A stretch of DNA of 64,000 nt from Pristionchus mayeri (GCA_036245805.1 BTRK01000006.1:23344365-23408364), one strand, 5' to 3'. Shown: positions 1 through 14,300, counted from the stretch's first letter. Made by a program: numbers and translations. Notes: generated from the letters alone by a model not told the origin.

Positions 1-1748
1 GAAAATCGACCTTAGGAAGCCGTATCTCAGACCCCCTCATTTCGTGTTATGCGCTGAAGTTGGGAGGTCGGTTTTTGCATCTTTTGAACGGCGCTTCCAA
101 ACCCTATAAATGTATGGTAATTCTGAAAGATCTCGACGAGATAAGCATTTTCACTGTTGAAAGTGAAGTGCTAGCTCATCTTTGAAAAAAGTTGCGGCCA
201 TTTGAAATCAAAAATTTGTCTAAAAATTGCCGTCCTGGAAAATTTTTTGTGGGCTGTCGTTTTTTAATTAGTCGCATTAAAACCGCCACGATAAAGTACC
301 CCTGATGCCAAATTTTCAGCGAAAAAGTCGTTCCCCTAAAAGGTTTCCTGGTTCTCGCAACATGCCGCAGTGCAGATTTCCCGATATTTCAAATCAACAA
401 CATTCAACAGCAAAACCTGGCATTCACTCTCATTGAGAGTAATTGATGTTTTTAGTTTATTTTTAATATATTTTAAACATTTTGAGCTGTTGAAACCGTA
501 TCTAAGTGAACATCAGCTCGATTGACAGTGTTTCAATGTGATTTGAGCCTGTGGAATACGTTTGGCCTTTGTTTTGACAATGATATCTCTACAACCAAAG
601 GTACTACAGTTAACAGATCTGAAATATAAAGTCTACGTGATCGTATAATTAATACTAATGTGTGTCGGAACCATTCCTATGCATTCCAAGTTTCTAATGG
701 TGCGTAATTTACGAATTCCGGGTTCCTGCCGCATCAATTCCTGCTCGAAGCGGGCTCAAACTTAGTTTTTAAGCGCTCTAATGTCAAAATTCATATTCTA
801 CAAGTGAAAATGTTCCAGAAAAATGTTACAAAAGTAAAATTAAAGGAAAAATATTTTTTTCACATTTTTGTCCCTGATGTAGTAAGGGATGAAAATGTCG
901 AAATCATGGATACGTATGAAAACGTAATATCTTGGTGTATTTTCACTCGTAGAATATGAATTTTGACATTAGAACGCTTAAAAATTAAGTTTGAGCCCGC
1001 TTCGAGCAGGAATTGATGCGGCAGGAATCCTGAATTGGTAAATTACGCACTACTATATACTTAGAATGAACAGGAATGGTTCCGAAACAAGTTATTATTA
1101 ATTATATTATCACAAATGCTTTATATTTCAGATCTGTTAACTGTAGTACTTTTGGTTGTAGAGATATCATTGTCAAAACAAAGGCCAAACGTGTACCGCA
1201 GGCTCAAATCACATTGATGAAACACTGTCAATCGAGCTGATGTTCACGTAGATACGGTTTCAACTGCTCAAAATGTTTAAAATATATTAAAAATAAACTA
1301 AAAACATCAATTACTCTCAATGAGAGTGAATGCCATGTTTTGCTGTTGAATGTTGTTGATTTGAAATATCGGGAAATCTGCACTGCGGCAACTTGCGAGA
1401 ACCAGGAAACATCTTAGGGGAATGACTTTTTCGCTGAAAATTTGGCATTAGGGGTACTTTTTCATGGCGGTTTTAATGCGACTAATTAAAAAACGACAGC
1501 CCCCAAAAGAATTTCCAGGACGGCAATTTTTGTACAAATTTTTGATTTCAAACGGCCGCAACTTTTTTCAAAGATGAGCTAGCCCTTCACTTTCAACAGT
1601 GAAAATGCTTATCTCGTCGAGATCTTTCAGAATTACCATACATTTATGGGGTTTGGAAGTGCCGTTCAAAAGATGCAAAAACCGACCTCCCAACTACACA
1701 TAACACGAAATGAGGGGTCAGAGATACGGCTTCCTAAGGTCGATTTTC
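1..1748. repeat. 1.75 kb imperfect palindrome (foldback element)
   Basis: Base 1 pairs with base 1748 and the two arms, each about 870 bases, are near-complementary throughout. The first 22 bases (GAAAATCGACCTTAGGAAGC...) return as reverse complement at 1727-1748. The symmetry centre is near 874. No coding frame runs through it. The left end coincides with the window edge, so the element may extend further left and no target-site duplication can be judged. It lies in the intron that separates the last visible myosin exon from the rest of the rod. Probably a non-autonomous foldback/MITE-type DNA element; the superfamily is not determinable here. Confidence 0.9.
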
Positions 1749-3223
1749 GAACTCTACGTGAAAAGTTACCCATAGGAGGATCTTAAAATCGACACTTTAT
1801 TTTTCACTGTACGGCTCATAGGTAGATTTGCTAAATTCTCTCAGATAGTCACTCATATGTCCTCACTAAATCTCATTTTAAAATATTCTCAATTTTAAAA
1901 CCTCTTTTCAACAAGGATGTAAAAGTAGCTGAACTCTTGGCTTGTTTTCGCGCCTCGAAGTAGCGCATTGATAACAAGCTACTTGACATTCTCACACGTG
2001 CCTCCTCTCCTCTCTCCTTAACTTTACTACTATCTACTCTTAGTACTCATCCACACCTTCCCCTTTACTCTCGCTCCAAAACTCTCAAATATTACCAATC
2101 TCCTCTCTTTCTAGCGCAATCATTCAATGGCATTGAAATTTTGTCAAAAGGGATGTTTTTCTCATTTTGTTCTCTAGTGGCATGTCCTTAGAAGATTTCA
2201 TTCGAGTTGCGAGGCGGAGTTCTCCCCTATTTCCCTATTATTTTCTCTCATATCTCCTTTTCCTGCTCTTGTCTTCGGACGCTCTCTCTGATAGATTATT
2301 GCATTAATTCAATTTTAATATAATTTTCAGCTGCTTAAATCATCTCAATCGTGATGACATCGAAGAAAATACATGAATATCGATATACAAATTCGGCGAT
2401 AACGAGGTTATTCGAGATCTCATTGTTCTGTTTTAACATTTAAAAATGCTTATTTTGATTCGGAATACCAAAATAATATGTACAGATGGGAGAAAGGGAG
2501 AGAGATTATTCAACCCAGCTATTCAGCTTCACTACAATCATCAGTCCCATGAAGATATGATGATGCGCTGGTGCCAATGATATTAGTTTAGGTAAATCAA
2601 GGAAGGGGAGAGAGAAAGAGAAAAGAAGCGTGCTTCCTATCAATTTCAGCGTATATTACCCAATGCAATTCACTCCCCCCCTCCACATTTCGCTCTAGAT
2701 CCCATCTGCTCATGTACGCTCAGTGATATTCTTGTGATACATTCGGAACTATTTTGCTGGATTCATCAGTTCAATTGTAAATTCAATTTGCTTCGACACT
2801 ATCATAAAATTGAAAATAAAAATTCGTATTTTCAATCACTAAAATGTTAAAATAATGAAAGCAAATACTCCATTATTCATTCTGTAATTTATCGACTTTA
2901 TCAAAGACTTCTGGAACAGATTTTTTTCAATAGGATTCTCACAAGGATTCTGTCAGTCACTCGTCCTTATCAAGATTCCCCCATCCCACTCAATTCACTC
3001 TATGATAAATAAGAAATGCCCCCACGTTCAGGTTACTCGAAATGTAATAAATAAGTATGTTTCGGATAAGGAATGGGCAAAAGAGATATTTTCTTTTCAC
3101 ATGTGCAGTTGAAATTCGCTTTCAATTCTCTCCATATCATTGAGCTCATTTTTGAACACGGTTGATTATAAGATTTTCAATCTCCTATCTCACATATTGT
3201 TCACACTCAATGAATTGACTCAC
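1749..3223. other. Myosin intron sequence, no gene seen
   Basis: AT-rich sequence with pyrimidine-rich and purine-rich stretches (for example around 1990-2110 and 2580-2700). I looked on the minus strand for heptad-repeat rod coding flanked by splice sites and found none. The donor at the low end of exon 3224-3312 (GTGAGT on the minus strand) opens into this region, so it is read as part of a long intron that continues past the window edge. Confidence 0.6.
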
Positions 3224-5380
3224 TTGGCACGATGCTTCTGGAGGGTATCCAGTTGGTCGGAGAGTTCTGCGATGGCGTCGTTGTGCTTCTTGCGAAGGGC
3301 GCCGATCGCAGACTGCGAGGATAGAAGAACGATAATAAGTAAAGACAATGCGCTATTGTATCTATGAAGGCTTCGTTACAAAGAGTACGCCCTATCTGTC
3401 GATTCTCTTCGTACCTCATGGGAGATGGCAGCCTCCTCCAGATCTCTCCTCAACTTGCTCAACTCTGCTTCTCTCTTCTTATTCAATTCCATCTGTGCTT
3501 GTGTCGCTCCTCCAGCCTCATCCAGTCTGTCACCCAACTCCTCCAGTTCCTAAAGGAATTCACGTGTCGGTAGAGTTGAACGGGCATTCACTAGTGAGGG
3601 CAAGTAGCGAGTTATTCTCACCAGTTGCATATCAGCCCTTGCCTTCTCTGCCTTTGCTCGACTCGCTCTCTCTGCCTCCAACTCCTCTTCCAATTCCTGT
3701 GAATGCTTATGTTATGATGCTGAATCTTTCTAGAGGAGCGAAGAAGTTAATGCCAACTGAAGAAAATGAATTGCTCACGGCTATTCTGGCGAGTAGTTCC
3801 TTGATCTGCTTCTGCAGTTTCGCCACGAGAGACTGCTCGTCCTCGAGCTTAGCCGTGATCGAGGCGATCTCCATGTCTTTCCTGAATCACATCTTTGATT
3901 CATAAGATTAGGCTTGAAGCACAAATGGTAAAGACATGAATGTATTTCAAAGTTCATTGACTCGGAAAATATTGCTGCTCTCCTTCTGCTCACCTCTTGA
4001 CGATCTGTTCTGCATCGTGTCTCAACTTGTTCAGTTCTTCGATGGTCTCTTGGGCGACCTTCAGCTCGCCCTCGACCTGCCATCGCAAATATTGATTCCG
4101 AATCAGATGATTCTCCCTCACCTTCCTCCTCTGCTTCTCAATATCCTGCTTGCTTCTTCTTTCTCTCTCCAGATTATCTTCCAACTCATCGAGTGTCTGC
4201 TCCAGCTTCGTCTTGATCTTATTCAGGTGATTCACCTTATCCTCCTCCGCCTGATAACAAGGCATTACGTACAGATCTTTCATTTTGTGCTCTTTCTTCC
4301 TTTCTCATCCAGCGATAAACCATTTGCATTATATAATTATCGTCTTGCGTGGATAGCACTCATTGTCCAATGCATTCCCTTCTCTTCGTCCCTCTAACCT
4401 GGATATCCTCGAGAAGTTTCCTATTCGCCTCCTCCTGTTGTTTCTTCTCCTTCGAAATCTTAGCGATCACTTCATCTTGAGCTCCGATTTCGTCCTGATA
4501 TTGGTTGTTCGTTGAATTCATATTGATATCATTCAGTATTTCCACCAATACTGCACGGTACTCCTCCACCCTTTTCCCCTTTCTCTCACCTGCAGCGATC
4601 TGATCTGGTGGTCTTTGCTCTGCTTTTCACTCTCTTGTTTCTTGATCGTCGACTCCAATTCTCCGATGTTCTTCTTCAGAGTTTCTTTGTCAGACTCCGC
4701 CTGAGATGCACGAATAGTTAATAATTATTAATTATCAAGTGACCTTCTTCTTCTGCTTCTGCAGAGTTGAGCTCTTATCCTCTATATCGGCGATTTGCTC
4801 AGACAGATCCTCGTTCTGCAACGCTCAGTCCTCGATCGTCATCTTCGTCAACTACCGTATACCTGTTTCTCGAGGTCGCTCTTGAGTGCGAGCAGTTTGG
4901 CAGATCTCTCCTCTCCTTCAGCAGAAGTATCTCTCTCCTGCTCCAGTTGAAGGGCCAATGCCTGAGGGAGAAATAAGTTATTTGACCTCGTTACCATCAA
5001 ACATTTAGTGCGCTATTCTGAAAGGAAGAGTAAATACGAGGCTCACAGCCTTCTCAGCGGATACTCTGGCCAGTTCAGCCTCCAGTTCCTTCCTCGCTCG
5101 TTCCTCACGAGCGTGAGCCTCTTCCAGCTCCTGCGAATATATTATGAATATTCCCTATCAATATAGTGAAAATAAGGAAACTGCTGAACTCTTGAAGTAT
5201 GTAACTTTACCTTCATCTTCTTCTCTGCTTCTTCGCTTGCCTTGCTTCCCTTGATGAGTGGTTTGACCTGCAGATGATCTCATTCTCATCCCTTCTCCTC
5301 CTCCTCCATTCCCACCTGTCCGAGCAGTTTGAACCACGACCAAGTACGGAGAGTACACCAGGCACGGACATTACGTTGCA
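3224..5380 (-). other. Myosin lever end and proximal coiled-coil rod exons
   Basis: From high to low coordinate the minus strand gives [20 protein letters not shown] at the lever-rod junction and then uninterrupted heptad-repeat exons. Examples are [20 protein letters not shown] at about 5047-5128, [20 protein letters not shown] at about 4122-4253, and [20 protein letters not shown] at 3415-3549. The last exon visible, 3224-3312, reads [20 protein letters not shown] and ends in a GTGAGT donor. There is no stop codon, so the coding sequence continues left of the window. Confidence 0.9.
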
Positions 5381-8300
5381 CAACGAGGATTCCCACTCTG
5401 AAGAGGAAAGACTCTTTCTTAACTCTCTCCTTTTCAACCGAAAAAAAAGTATTCCTCTCACCGCGAGTTGAGTCTCCTCTTGTACTCGCACTGGGCAAGG
5501 TGATGACGAACTGCGCATTGGAACTTCACCACGAATCTGAAATACTTTCTCCGCGATGAGTGTATTGATAGAGTTGAACTGACTCAGTGAGAGCTGCGTC
5601 TCTGAGCTCCTCGAGGTGAGCGAGTACTCCCGCCTTGAAAAACACCTGCAGAGAGAGATCAGTTAGGACTAATTTGTTTGCGCTCCAATTCCAGACTGCG
5701 CATTCTGCTCCTAATGGTCGGATGCTTTACCTTGGTCACTCCGCACTGGTACTCCTCTGGCTTGAGCTGGCTCTTATTGGAGAGAACTCCGCAGATCTTC
5801 TTGCCTGCTTCCTGATAGATCAGAAGTGAATGGATGCTATCTCTCTCTCCACTCACAGCTTCATCCTTGGATGCCTTGGCCTCATCGGCAGCGAGCAGTG
5901 CGTAACTGAATGATGCATGATTATTTACTTCTTACCGAAAAAATGACCATAACTGCATCATCTACATACCGTTGTTTGAATTCCAAGTAAGGCAATCGAT
6001 TGGGGAATCCCTTTCTGCAGATTCGAATTCCCTCCAGTACTCCGTTGCACGTGAGCTGGTTGAGAACCAGATTCGCCTCGATCATACCTTAATTTTGGTT
6101 TTAGAGTCGATTTTGGAAATCGTCACTCACCGGCCTTCTTCTGTTCGTTGGGAATGATGCAACGGATGAAGTGAGGATGGGTCTGGAATTTGGAAAGATC
6201 GAGGAATGAGCAGTCCAGAAATATTCGAAACCAATTCTTCTTGCAAGACTTTCCTGAACCACAAACGATCTCACCTGGTGTAGCATGTTCATGAGCTTGT
6301 TGAGCGACTCTCTGTACATCATGGAGACCGTCATGAAGGAGGCGGATTTGCCCTGAATATTTATTGATCGGTCTTCTACTAGCTACCGTATCCTCACCTT
6401 CTTCTTTCCGGGAGCGGCCTTGGCCGTTCCTCTCGCAGCAGCTGCAGCAACGTCCTCCTGAATATCATCGATTGATCTACTCCCATTCCTTTTGTTTTGT
6501 ATGATGAGTAGCGCTTGAAAATGCCTTCAAACTCAAGGAACACAAAGACATGATTGTGAACTCCATTGATCTCCCTCACCTGTGTCTGGTAGTCTGCCCA
6601 GAGATCGCTCACTAGCTGGTTTCCACTGTTCGCCTTCAGCACAGTGACTGCCGTGTCGTTCAGAGGATCCTGCAGTACGGTCAATTCTCATTCTCAAGTG
6701 AGATAACGATGGAGATGGTGAAACGTTAAAGATAATACACTCGCGAAATTTGAGTCCTTTGCCTTCCTGCGCTCACCTTGTTCTTCTCCAGCCATGCATT
6801 CACATTGTACTGCACTGTTCCTGCGTAGTGCACGAGAGCGAAATGAGCTGGAGCCTGAGAGATTCCATTCTTTTATTTTCTCATTTCCAGTCACTCTCTA
6901 AGTAATATATTTGCTCTTTCAGATGAGTTCAATTCCGATTAATGCATTTGCCAACCTGTTTTCCCTTGGGAGGTTTCGGCTTCTGGAAGTTGGGGTGCTT
7001 TCCTTGGTGTTGATCGTTGAGTTTCTGAGCGAGAGTCGCGTCAGTTGCCTTGGGAACGATGCACTCCTCGTCCAACATCGAGATGATTCCCAGTGGCTGA
7101 AGATTATCGATTGATCGCCCATTGCTTAGGGAGACGGTACCTTCTCGATGAGTTCGATGCAAGCCTGCAGATCGAGTCCGAAGTCGATGAACTCCCATTT
7201 GATTCCCTCGCGCTTGTACTCCTGCAGGTAGGGTCACATAGGGAATATTGGCAATATGGTATGGGAAATGCGCTTACGTACCTCCTGTTCGAGGACGAAC
7301 ATGTGGTGGTTGAAGAACTGCTGTAGTCGCTCGTTAACGAAGTTGATCCACAGCTGCTCGAAGGAATTCAGCTGAATGAGAGAGTTACAAACGAGGGAGT
7401 TTCATGTTCTTTTGCGTTTATGTGGTTTTCTGCGTCAATGATTAGTCGACTTTTCTCTGAACCCACATCGAAGATCTCGAATCCTGCAATGTCCAGAACG
7501 CCGATGAAGCAGTCTCTGAAAGATATTCAATATGGCTTCAATATCCTCTTCTCAATACCTCGCCAGATCCTGTGCATCGAGAGTCTTGTTGCACCTCTTG
7601 ATGAGCCAGTGGAACATACGGGCATACAGAGCCTTAGCGAGGGCTCCCACCGCCCAATTCACCTGAACCACTACTTTCGTTATCGAATTTTTATCCTCGA
7701 AAATGTAAAGATAAATTCGTCTCAGACGAAGAAAATACTGACCTGCTCGAGGTTCTGTCCCTTGTTGACCCACTCCGTGCCAACTTTCACGCGGGGCTTC
7801 AGAAGAGCCTGCAAATTAAAAATTGTTTTCGAAAATAATATGATTACGATTATTACCTGCACGAATTTCTCCTGATCGCATTGGAAGAGTTTGCAGGCGA
7901 TGTTTCCTTCTGAAAGATATTAAAGGTGAATTTATTATGAGCACGTTTGCGTAAGAGTCGGACAAAGCCTGGCACCATCGAAAAATGGTCATTCTCTGAA
8001 ACTTTTTGTTTTTGTGTTTTCGAGTATTGCGATGACGAAGGGCACACTAATTTGATGATCATCCGTTGATCATCCGTTGATGCCAGATGACGTCACGCCT
8101 AAACCAGATATTTGATCATTTCCCAAGCCAGCATTCCCCTAAAATTAAGTGAATTGGTTTCCGGGGTCAATATTTTATCGCGAATGCGATTATGTATTTC
8201 ATTTTTCACGATTATTAAAAATAACCGAGAAATCATAACTTCTCGTAGAGCCAAGGGCAATCGGCGAGAGTAGAACCAATCTGACCGGAATAATGAGAAA

Positions 8301-11300
8301 AAATTTATTCTGCTTTTGAATTTTCGAACATCCATCTGGATAAGGATTTATGCAAAATAAAGTAAGCGCTCTTGTAGATAAATTCGAGGATTCCCTTTCC
8401 CTTGATCCCTTGATCTCTCCATACCTCCTCTGACTGTCTGCCCTCTCTCCTCTTCCCATTATCTCCACCATCCCCACTGGCAGGAGACAAAGACGAGGGG
8501 CAGGGGAGGGAAGAGGGGTCAAACCGAGGCAGAGACGAGGGTACATCAAGGGATCAAGGCAAAGAGAATCCTCGAATTTATCTACAAGAGCGCTCACTTT
8601 ATTTTGCATAAATCCTTATCCAGATGGATTTTCGAAAATTCAAAAGCAAAATAATTTTTCTCTCATCATTCCGGTCAGATTGGTTCCACTCTCCCCGATT
8701 GCCCTTGTCTCTACGAGAAGTTATGATTTCTCGGTTATTTTTAATAATCGTAAAAAATGAAATACATATTCGGATTCGACATAAAATATTGACCCAGAAA
8801 ACAAATTCTCTTAATTTTAGGGGAATGCTGGCTTGGGAAATGATCAAATATCTGGTTTAGGCGTGACGTCGTCTGGCATCAACGGGTGATCAACGATCAA
8901 ACTTAGTGTTCCCTTCGTCATCGCCATATTCGAAAACACAAAAACACAAAGTTTCAGAGAATCACCATTTTTCGATGGTGCCAACTATTGTCGGAATTTA
9001 TCTGGTTCTTACGCGAACGGGCTCTTATGGAAAGACTCATGGAACCATTATATGTACAGCATGCAATAGAGGCGCAAGAATGAAAGAAATATAGACTATT
9101 TCAACAGATTTTGCTTTTAACTTTGATCTCTCTCACCTTCGATATTATCGACCTCAGCCTGCTCTTCTCTCGGGCGTTGCTTGAACTTCATCTCTCCCAT
9201 GTGCATTATAGCTGCAATTGAGTAATTTTGTACATTGTTTTTCTTTTAATAAATTCGAAATTACCAGCAGTGACTGCGAACAGCTCGCTCTTCTCTTGGG
9301 CTGTGAACTTCATGATGTCGAAGGCTTCCTGGAAAGTGATCTTTGATTACTGGCTACTTTTTGTTGAATGAACTCTGAATTCTCCAAGTTGAATATGGTT
9401 ACCGTTGTAAATGATCTGTAGAATATTACCCTCAGGTCTAGTTCAGATATGGTTCACTCTAGATGATAATTCATCACTCACATCAGTCAGTTTCATCTCC
9501 TCCACGTCATCGATTCCGTCGATCGTCAGCTCAGCCTGCAATGAAGACATTTTGAATGGCGAAGAATAAATGTGATTTGAGTTGTGAATTCTGATATCGC
9601 CCACCTGTGCCACGAAGTGATACTCTTTGAGAGGACGAGTCAGGAACAGCTTCTCTGTAGTTACCATCATTTTGATATCAGTTTGAGTTAGACGTACCCT
9701 TTAGTCCAGCGATGGCTCCCGAGTAAAGTTGGTAGAAAATGTGATAGCATCGCTCTCCCGGGGCCTGAGATCGAGTAATATCTTTTGAAGAAAGATTATG
9801 GATCGTCAATCAATTTTTAATGTGTATCAACTGCAGACAAGTCTCGGAATGTTACATCAAATGCTAAATGATCGTACCTGTTTGATGACTCTCGATTTCT
9901 CGAGTAGGTAGTGCTCAATGTCTGCTCCAGCCAGTTTTCCCGCATGGTTGAAGTGAATGCGGATGAACTTTCCGAAACGAGACGAATTGTTGTTACGAAC
10001 AGTCTTCGCGTTTCCTAAACAGTGCTTCCTTTGCAATCTCTACTCACAATATTGTCATTCTAGGCACGAAACGTGGGATCTCCCACAGAGTTGTTTGTTA
10101 GTCCTAACTGAATTGTTTGCAGAGATGTTCCCAATCTTTCTCGCTCCTTCCCGTTGTTTACTACGCCCATCCTCGATTTCCGAACACGTTTCTCAGTATC
10201 TCACTGGGAGTGAAAGAGGCAGAACAATCAGCACGATGATTTCCCCATCCCACGCTTTTGAACGGGATCTTTCAACTGGGTCAATCGACAACTGATTACC
10301 GTAAGCCTCGAGAACGGGGTTAGTCTGGACGATCTGGTCCTCGATCGATGCATCCGACTTGGACACAACCTTCTTCGATTGAGAAGCTCCCACCATAGCG
10401 AAGTAGGAGATAACCTGATAGGAAGAGAGGCTAGAGATCAAAGTTCATAGATTGTACCATCCTACCTTCTTGGTGTTCTCAGTCTTTCCGGCTCCCGACT
10501 CTCCAGTGATCAGCATCGATTGGTTCTCCTTGTCTGAACAGCCTTTTTAAATGGTGATATAGATTGCAGGTGATTTTAATTGGATAAAACGTCCTACATC
10601 GTCGTCAATGCACATATGTATGATGCAGATTAAAGAATGCAGTATCTGCAGATTAATTTGTGAAAATAATGTCATTATGAAATGGGAATTACACTCCAAA
10701 CTCCTTCCCATTCTCACTTCTTCACTCACCGTTCACCATGTTGCGATAAGCTTCGTCTGCCACTGCGAAGAGATGAGGAGGAACTTCGTTGCGACTGCAA
10801 CACAATCACAATTTAGTTCGAAGATAGATTGAGATGTTCTCGGATTTCGACGCAATTGTAGACTCAAATTAACAAGTCGGTACAACAACAAATGCTATCC
10901 TACTCCATCGACTGACCGTCTTCCCTGGTACATCTTGCAGATGCTCTCCGTGTAGATGGGAAGACGCTTGTAGGGATTGATGACGACGCAGAAGAGACCA
11001 GAATACGTCTGCAATCACTTCTTCCTTTATTTCCAATCCATGAGTTCCATGGTGACTTCAGTTATATTTGCATGCGAATTCATCGCACCTCTGCATCTGT
11101 TAATGCTCATACTCACGTAGATCATCATGGCGTAGTATCTCTGTCTCAGATTGTGCAGCACACTCGCGTCATTCAGGAAGGTGAGGTTGGCCATATCCTC
11201 AGTCTTCTCGAACTTCGGTGGGTTCATCTGCTGCGTGTCGTCCTTCTTCAGCGATTTCTGCAGAAGAAAATGGTCAGTTGTCCAATAAAAGAGACGGGCA

Positions 11301-14300
11301 CGGTAGTCGAGGATACGGTACCTCTCCCTTGGCAGTGACGACGGTAAGAACATCTCCCTTCGTCGACTTGATCTCAGCCTGCAATGGATTAGAGTAGAGT
11401 TTCGTAAGAATGGGTAGTTAGTACTACTTGAATGAAATGCTCCTTAATCAATCAATATTGTCAAATGAAAGCGAGAATCAAAGTTTCTCGTGAATCGCGG
11501 GTAGGCGGGCTAGTAGCACTTGGTAGGCGGCCGCGTAGCATGTAGTAGCCGCCTAGTAGCAAGTAGTAGGCGACTAGTAGCAAATGGTAGGCGGCTAGTA
11601 GCAAATAGTAGGCGACTAGTAGCAAGTAGTAGGCGGTCGTAGCAAGTTGTGGTCGGCCTACTGGTATGTTGTGGTCGGACTAGTGGACAGGAGGATTCTG
11701 CCTTGCGCGAGTATGCGGACTACTAGTCACTAGTAGGCGGCTACTAGCCAATGGACCGACCAGTGGTCTAGCGGTAGCCGGCTAGTAGCCGGTAGCCGGA
11801 CCAGTAGTCCGTTTTGGTATAAGACAATGGGAGACTACATTTAAACCGTTTTCAAGTGGGTTCCAGTCGGTACCACGCTGGTTCCGGGTTGGTTCAAGCA
11901 TTGTGCAATATTGGTTCTAACCTGTAACAAGCGTGGTGCCCACATAGTACTAGTGCGGAATCAGCGTGATAAGCCTAGTGCCATTGTGGAATCACTGTGG
12001 AACCAAAATGGGATCAATGTGGTACCAACGTGGTACCACATGGGTACCACGTTGTTACCAATTTGGTTCCACGATGGGTACCAGTGTGCTATCTGCGTGA
12101 TGCCCATGTGGTACCACGATGATACCACATGGGAATTAGTGTGGTACCACCGTGGTACCACATGGGAATCAGTGTGGTACCACGATGGTACCACGTGGGA
12201 ATCAGTGTGGTACCACGATGGTACCACGATGGTATCCATCGTGGTACCACACTAATTCCCATGTGGTACCATGATGGTACCATCATGGTACACATCGTGG
12301 TTCCATCGTGGTACCGCGTTGGTACTACACTGGTGTCAACATGGTACCACGATAGATACCAGTGAGGTACCACCCCTGCGTCGTTGGAACACTGGTAACG
12401 CGCTGGATCCGAGCAGGTACCAGGATAGGCAATATAAATGTGACTTTACGGATAAACACTCGTGTAGCATACACGAGTGGATAAAATGGTACAACGCAGA
12501 TAGGTCACTGGTTTTGGGTGTTCAATGTGCTGGTACCACGAAGGCTTAGGGATTTTACTATAACCACGTTGGCGTGGCAACCAGACTGGCCTATATTTCG
12601 ATTTAAGAACATTGTGTTAATATGTGTCGGACTCTGGTTTGAGGAAAGAAATACATTAATGAGTTTGAATGGATCGCACAGGATCACTTGTCATTCAATT
12701 GCTGGCGGATTGAATTGTCGGAGTACGGTAGTTGTGCCATTCATGCTAATTTAATTAATATTTAACTTTAAGAAGGCTAGCAATTAAAGTCTTGCTTATC
12801 TATGCTACACGAGTGTTTATATAAATGTGAATAGTACAAAATATTGCATTAACAATATTTCAAAAATAGTCATCTCGAAAATACGCAGTTCGTGATACAG
12901 CAGTTTGAGTTTTTTTCTTACAGTACACCTCTCACCTTTTGAACATGAACTTCGGCGCCTTTGACTTGTGCCGTTGTTCCTCTTCGAATTTTGATGCTAT
13001 TTCGCCCGAATCTTTGTTTGATTGATGGAAATAACCTTCGCCGACACGCGTGGGGCGGTTTCGACATTATTTTTGCCTTATTTGGTCGTGATTTTCATCG
13101 AATTTACGAGTTGTGTTCCTATTTCATGATTGCGTCAATCTTTTGAATATTTTCAGGCCTGTTTAATGCTCAAGACGTCTTTTTCAATGTTGTATTGAAG
13201 GAGGGAGATATAAGAAGAAAAGTGAGTATTATAATCCACCTTTTTTAAACGGGAACATTGACTTAACGTTGTTTCGAAGCGCAATCTCGCCATCTTTACC
13301 AAATGTTACGTTCTTTGCAATAATTCGTACTTTTTCAGGTTTATTTTATATCAAGAGCGATATTATCAATTGTTATTTAATGGAGGATTGTTTCTAACAA
13401 TAAAGTGAGTATTTAAATATATTATTTTTTAAACGGGAACATTTAAAATGTAGTTTGTTGAGCCTAGTTTTGTTTTGGCTCGATGTTTACCGAATTTATT
13501 ACGATATACTGAGTGATTTGGCTACATATGAAGTAATATGTATATAAATCAGTCGTTATTAATTATTATTACTTCATTAGCATCGGGATTGGCGGGGCGA
13601 ACAAAAGCAAAACGTTTGAGCGTTTGAGCGTTGCGTTTGGGCGCACAGGCTTGATTTCTCCCCGACTTTTGTTCTAGTTTTAATATTTCCTTCTTTTGCA
13701 GGTTTGATCTATATTTGATTCACAAGGATTATCAGAGGAAGAAAGGAGATTAAGGTGAGTATTTAAATTTATATGTTTACTCGGCAAAGTTGGTCCAAGT
13801 GTGTTTGAGCGTGCAGGCTTGATTTCACTCGTGACTCATTCTTGTTTAGTATTTCCTACTTTTGCAGGATTGTTGTATATTTTATTCAAGTTTAATTATA
13901 TCAAGGAGTATCAGAAGAAGGAAGGAGGGATAAAGTGAGTATTATTATCAATACTTTTATACAAACATTAGTTTAACTTTGCTCCAAAGCTTAATCACAG
14001 CGGAGTAACTCTAACGCGTTGGCGTTATGTATGACTATAACAAGTTTGTGTTCTACTGCATCACTCTGAATATATATTCTGACTAGTTATTAATGAGTTT
14101 CACTCTTTGCCTACGGTTCAAAATTGCATGGCTTTATGCAAATATAATTATGAGAGCCTGGAGTGTGTTTTAGAGTGTAAGCGTGACCTCTTTCCCGACT
14201 TTCATTCGCATGTAAATAATATTTTGTAGTTTTGCAGGCTTATTTTATATTCGACTTGAGTTTAATTATATCAAGAATTATCTAACGAGGACGGAGACTC

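Noticed and set aside
1749..3223. Possible remaining myosin rod exons
   Set aside because: No splice-bounded heptad coding was found on the minus strand; the rest of the rod must lie outside the window.
8099..8860. Mirror-image open frames on both strands
   Set aside because: Both are the two arms of the foldback element; the same peptide appears on each strand.
11911..12373. Long overlapping open frames on both strands (WYHDGTT-type repeats)
   Set aside because: They arise from the self-complementary GGTACC satellite, which lacks stop codons on either strand; there is no protein-like composition or start context.
13868..13934. TTTAATTATATCAAG with a following GTGAGT, considered as a spliced-leader RNA gene
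   Set aside because: It lacks the SL1 core sequence, Sm site and downstream stems, and the unit is preceded by a 3' splice site.
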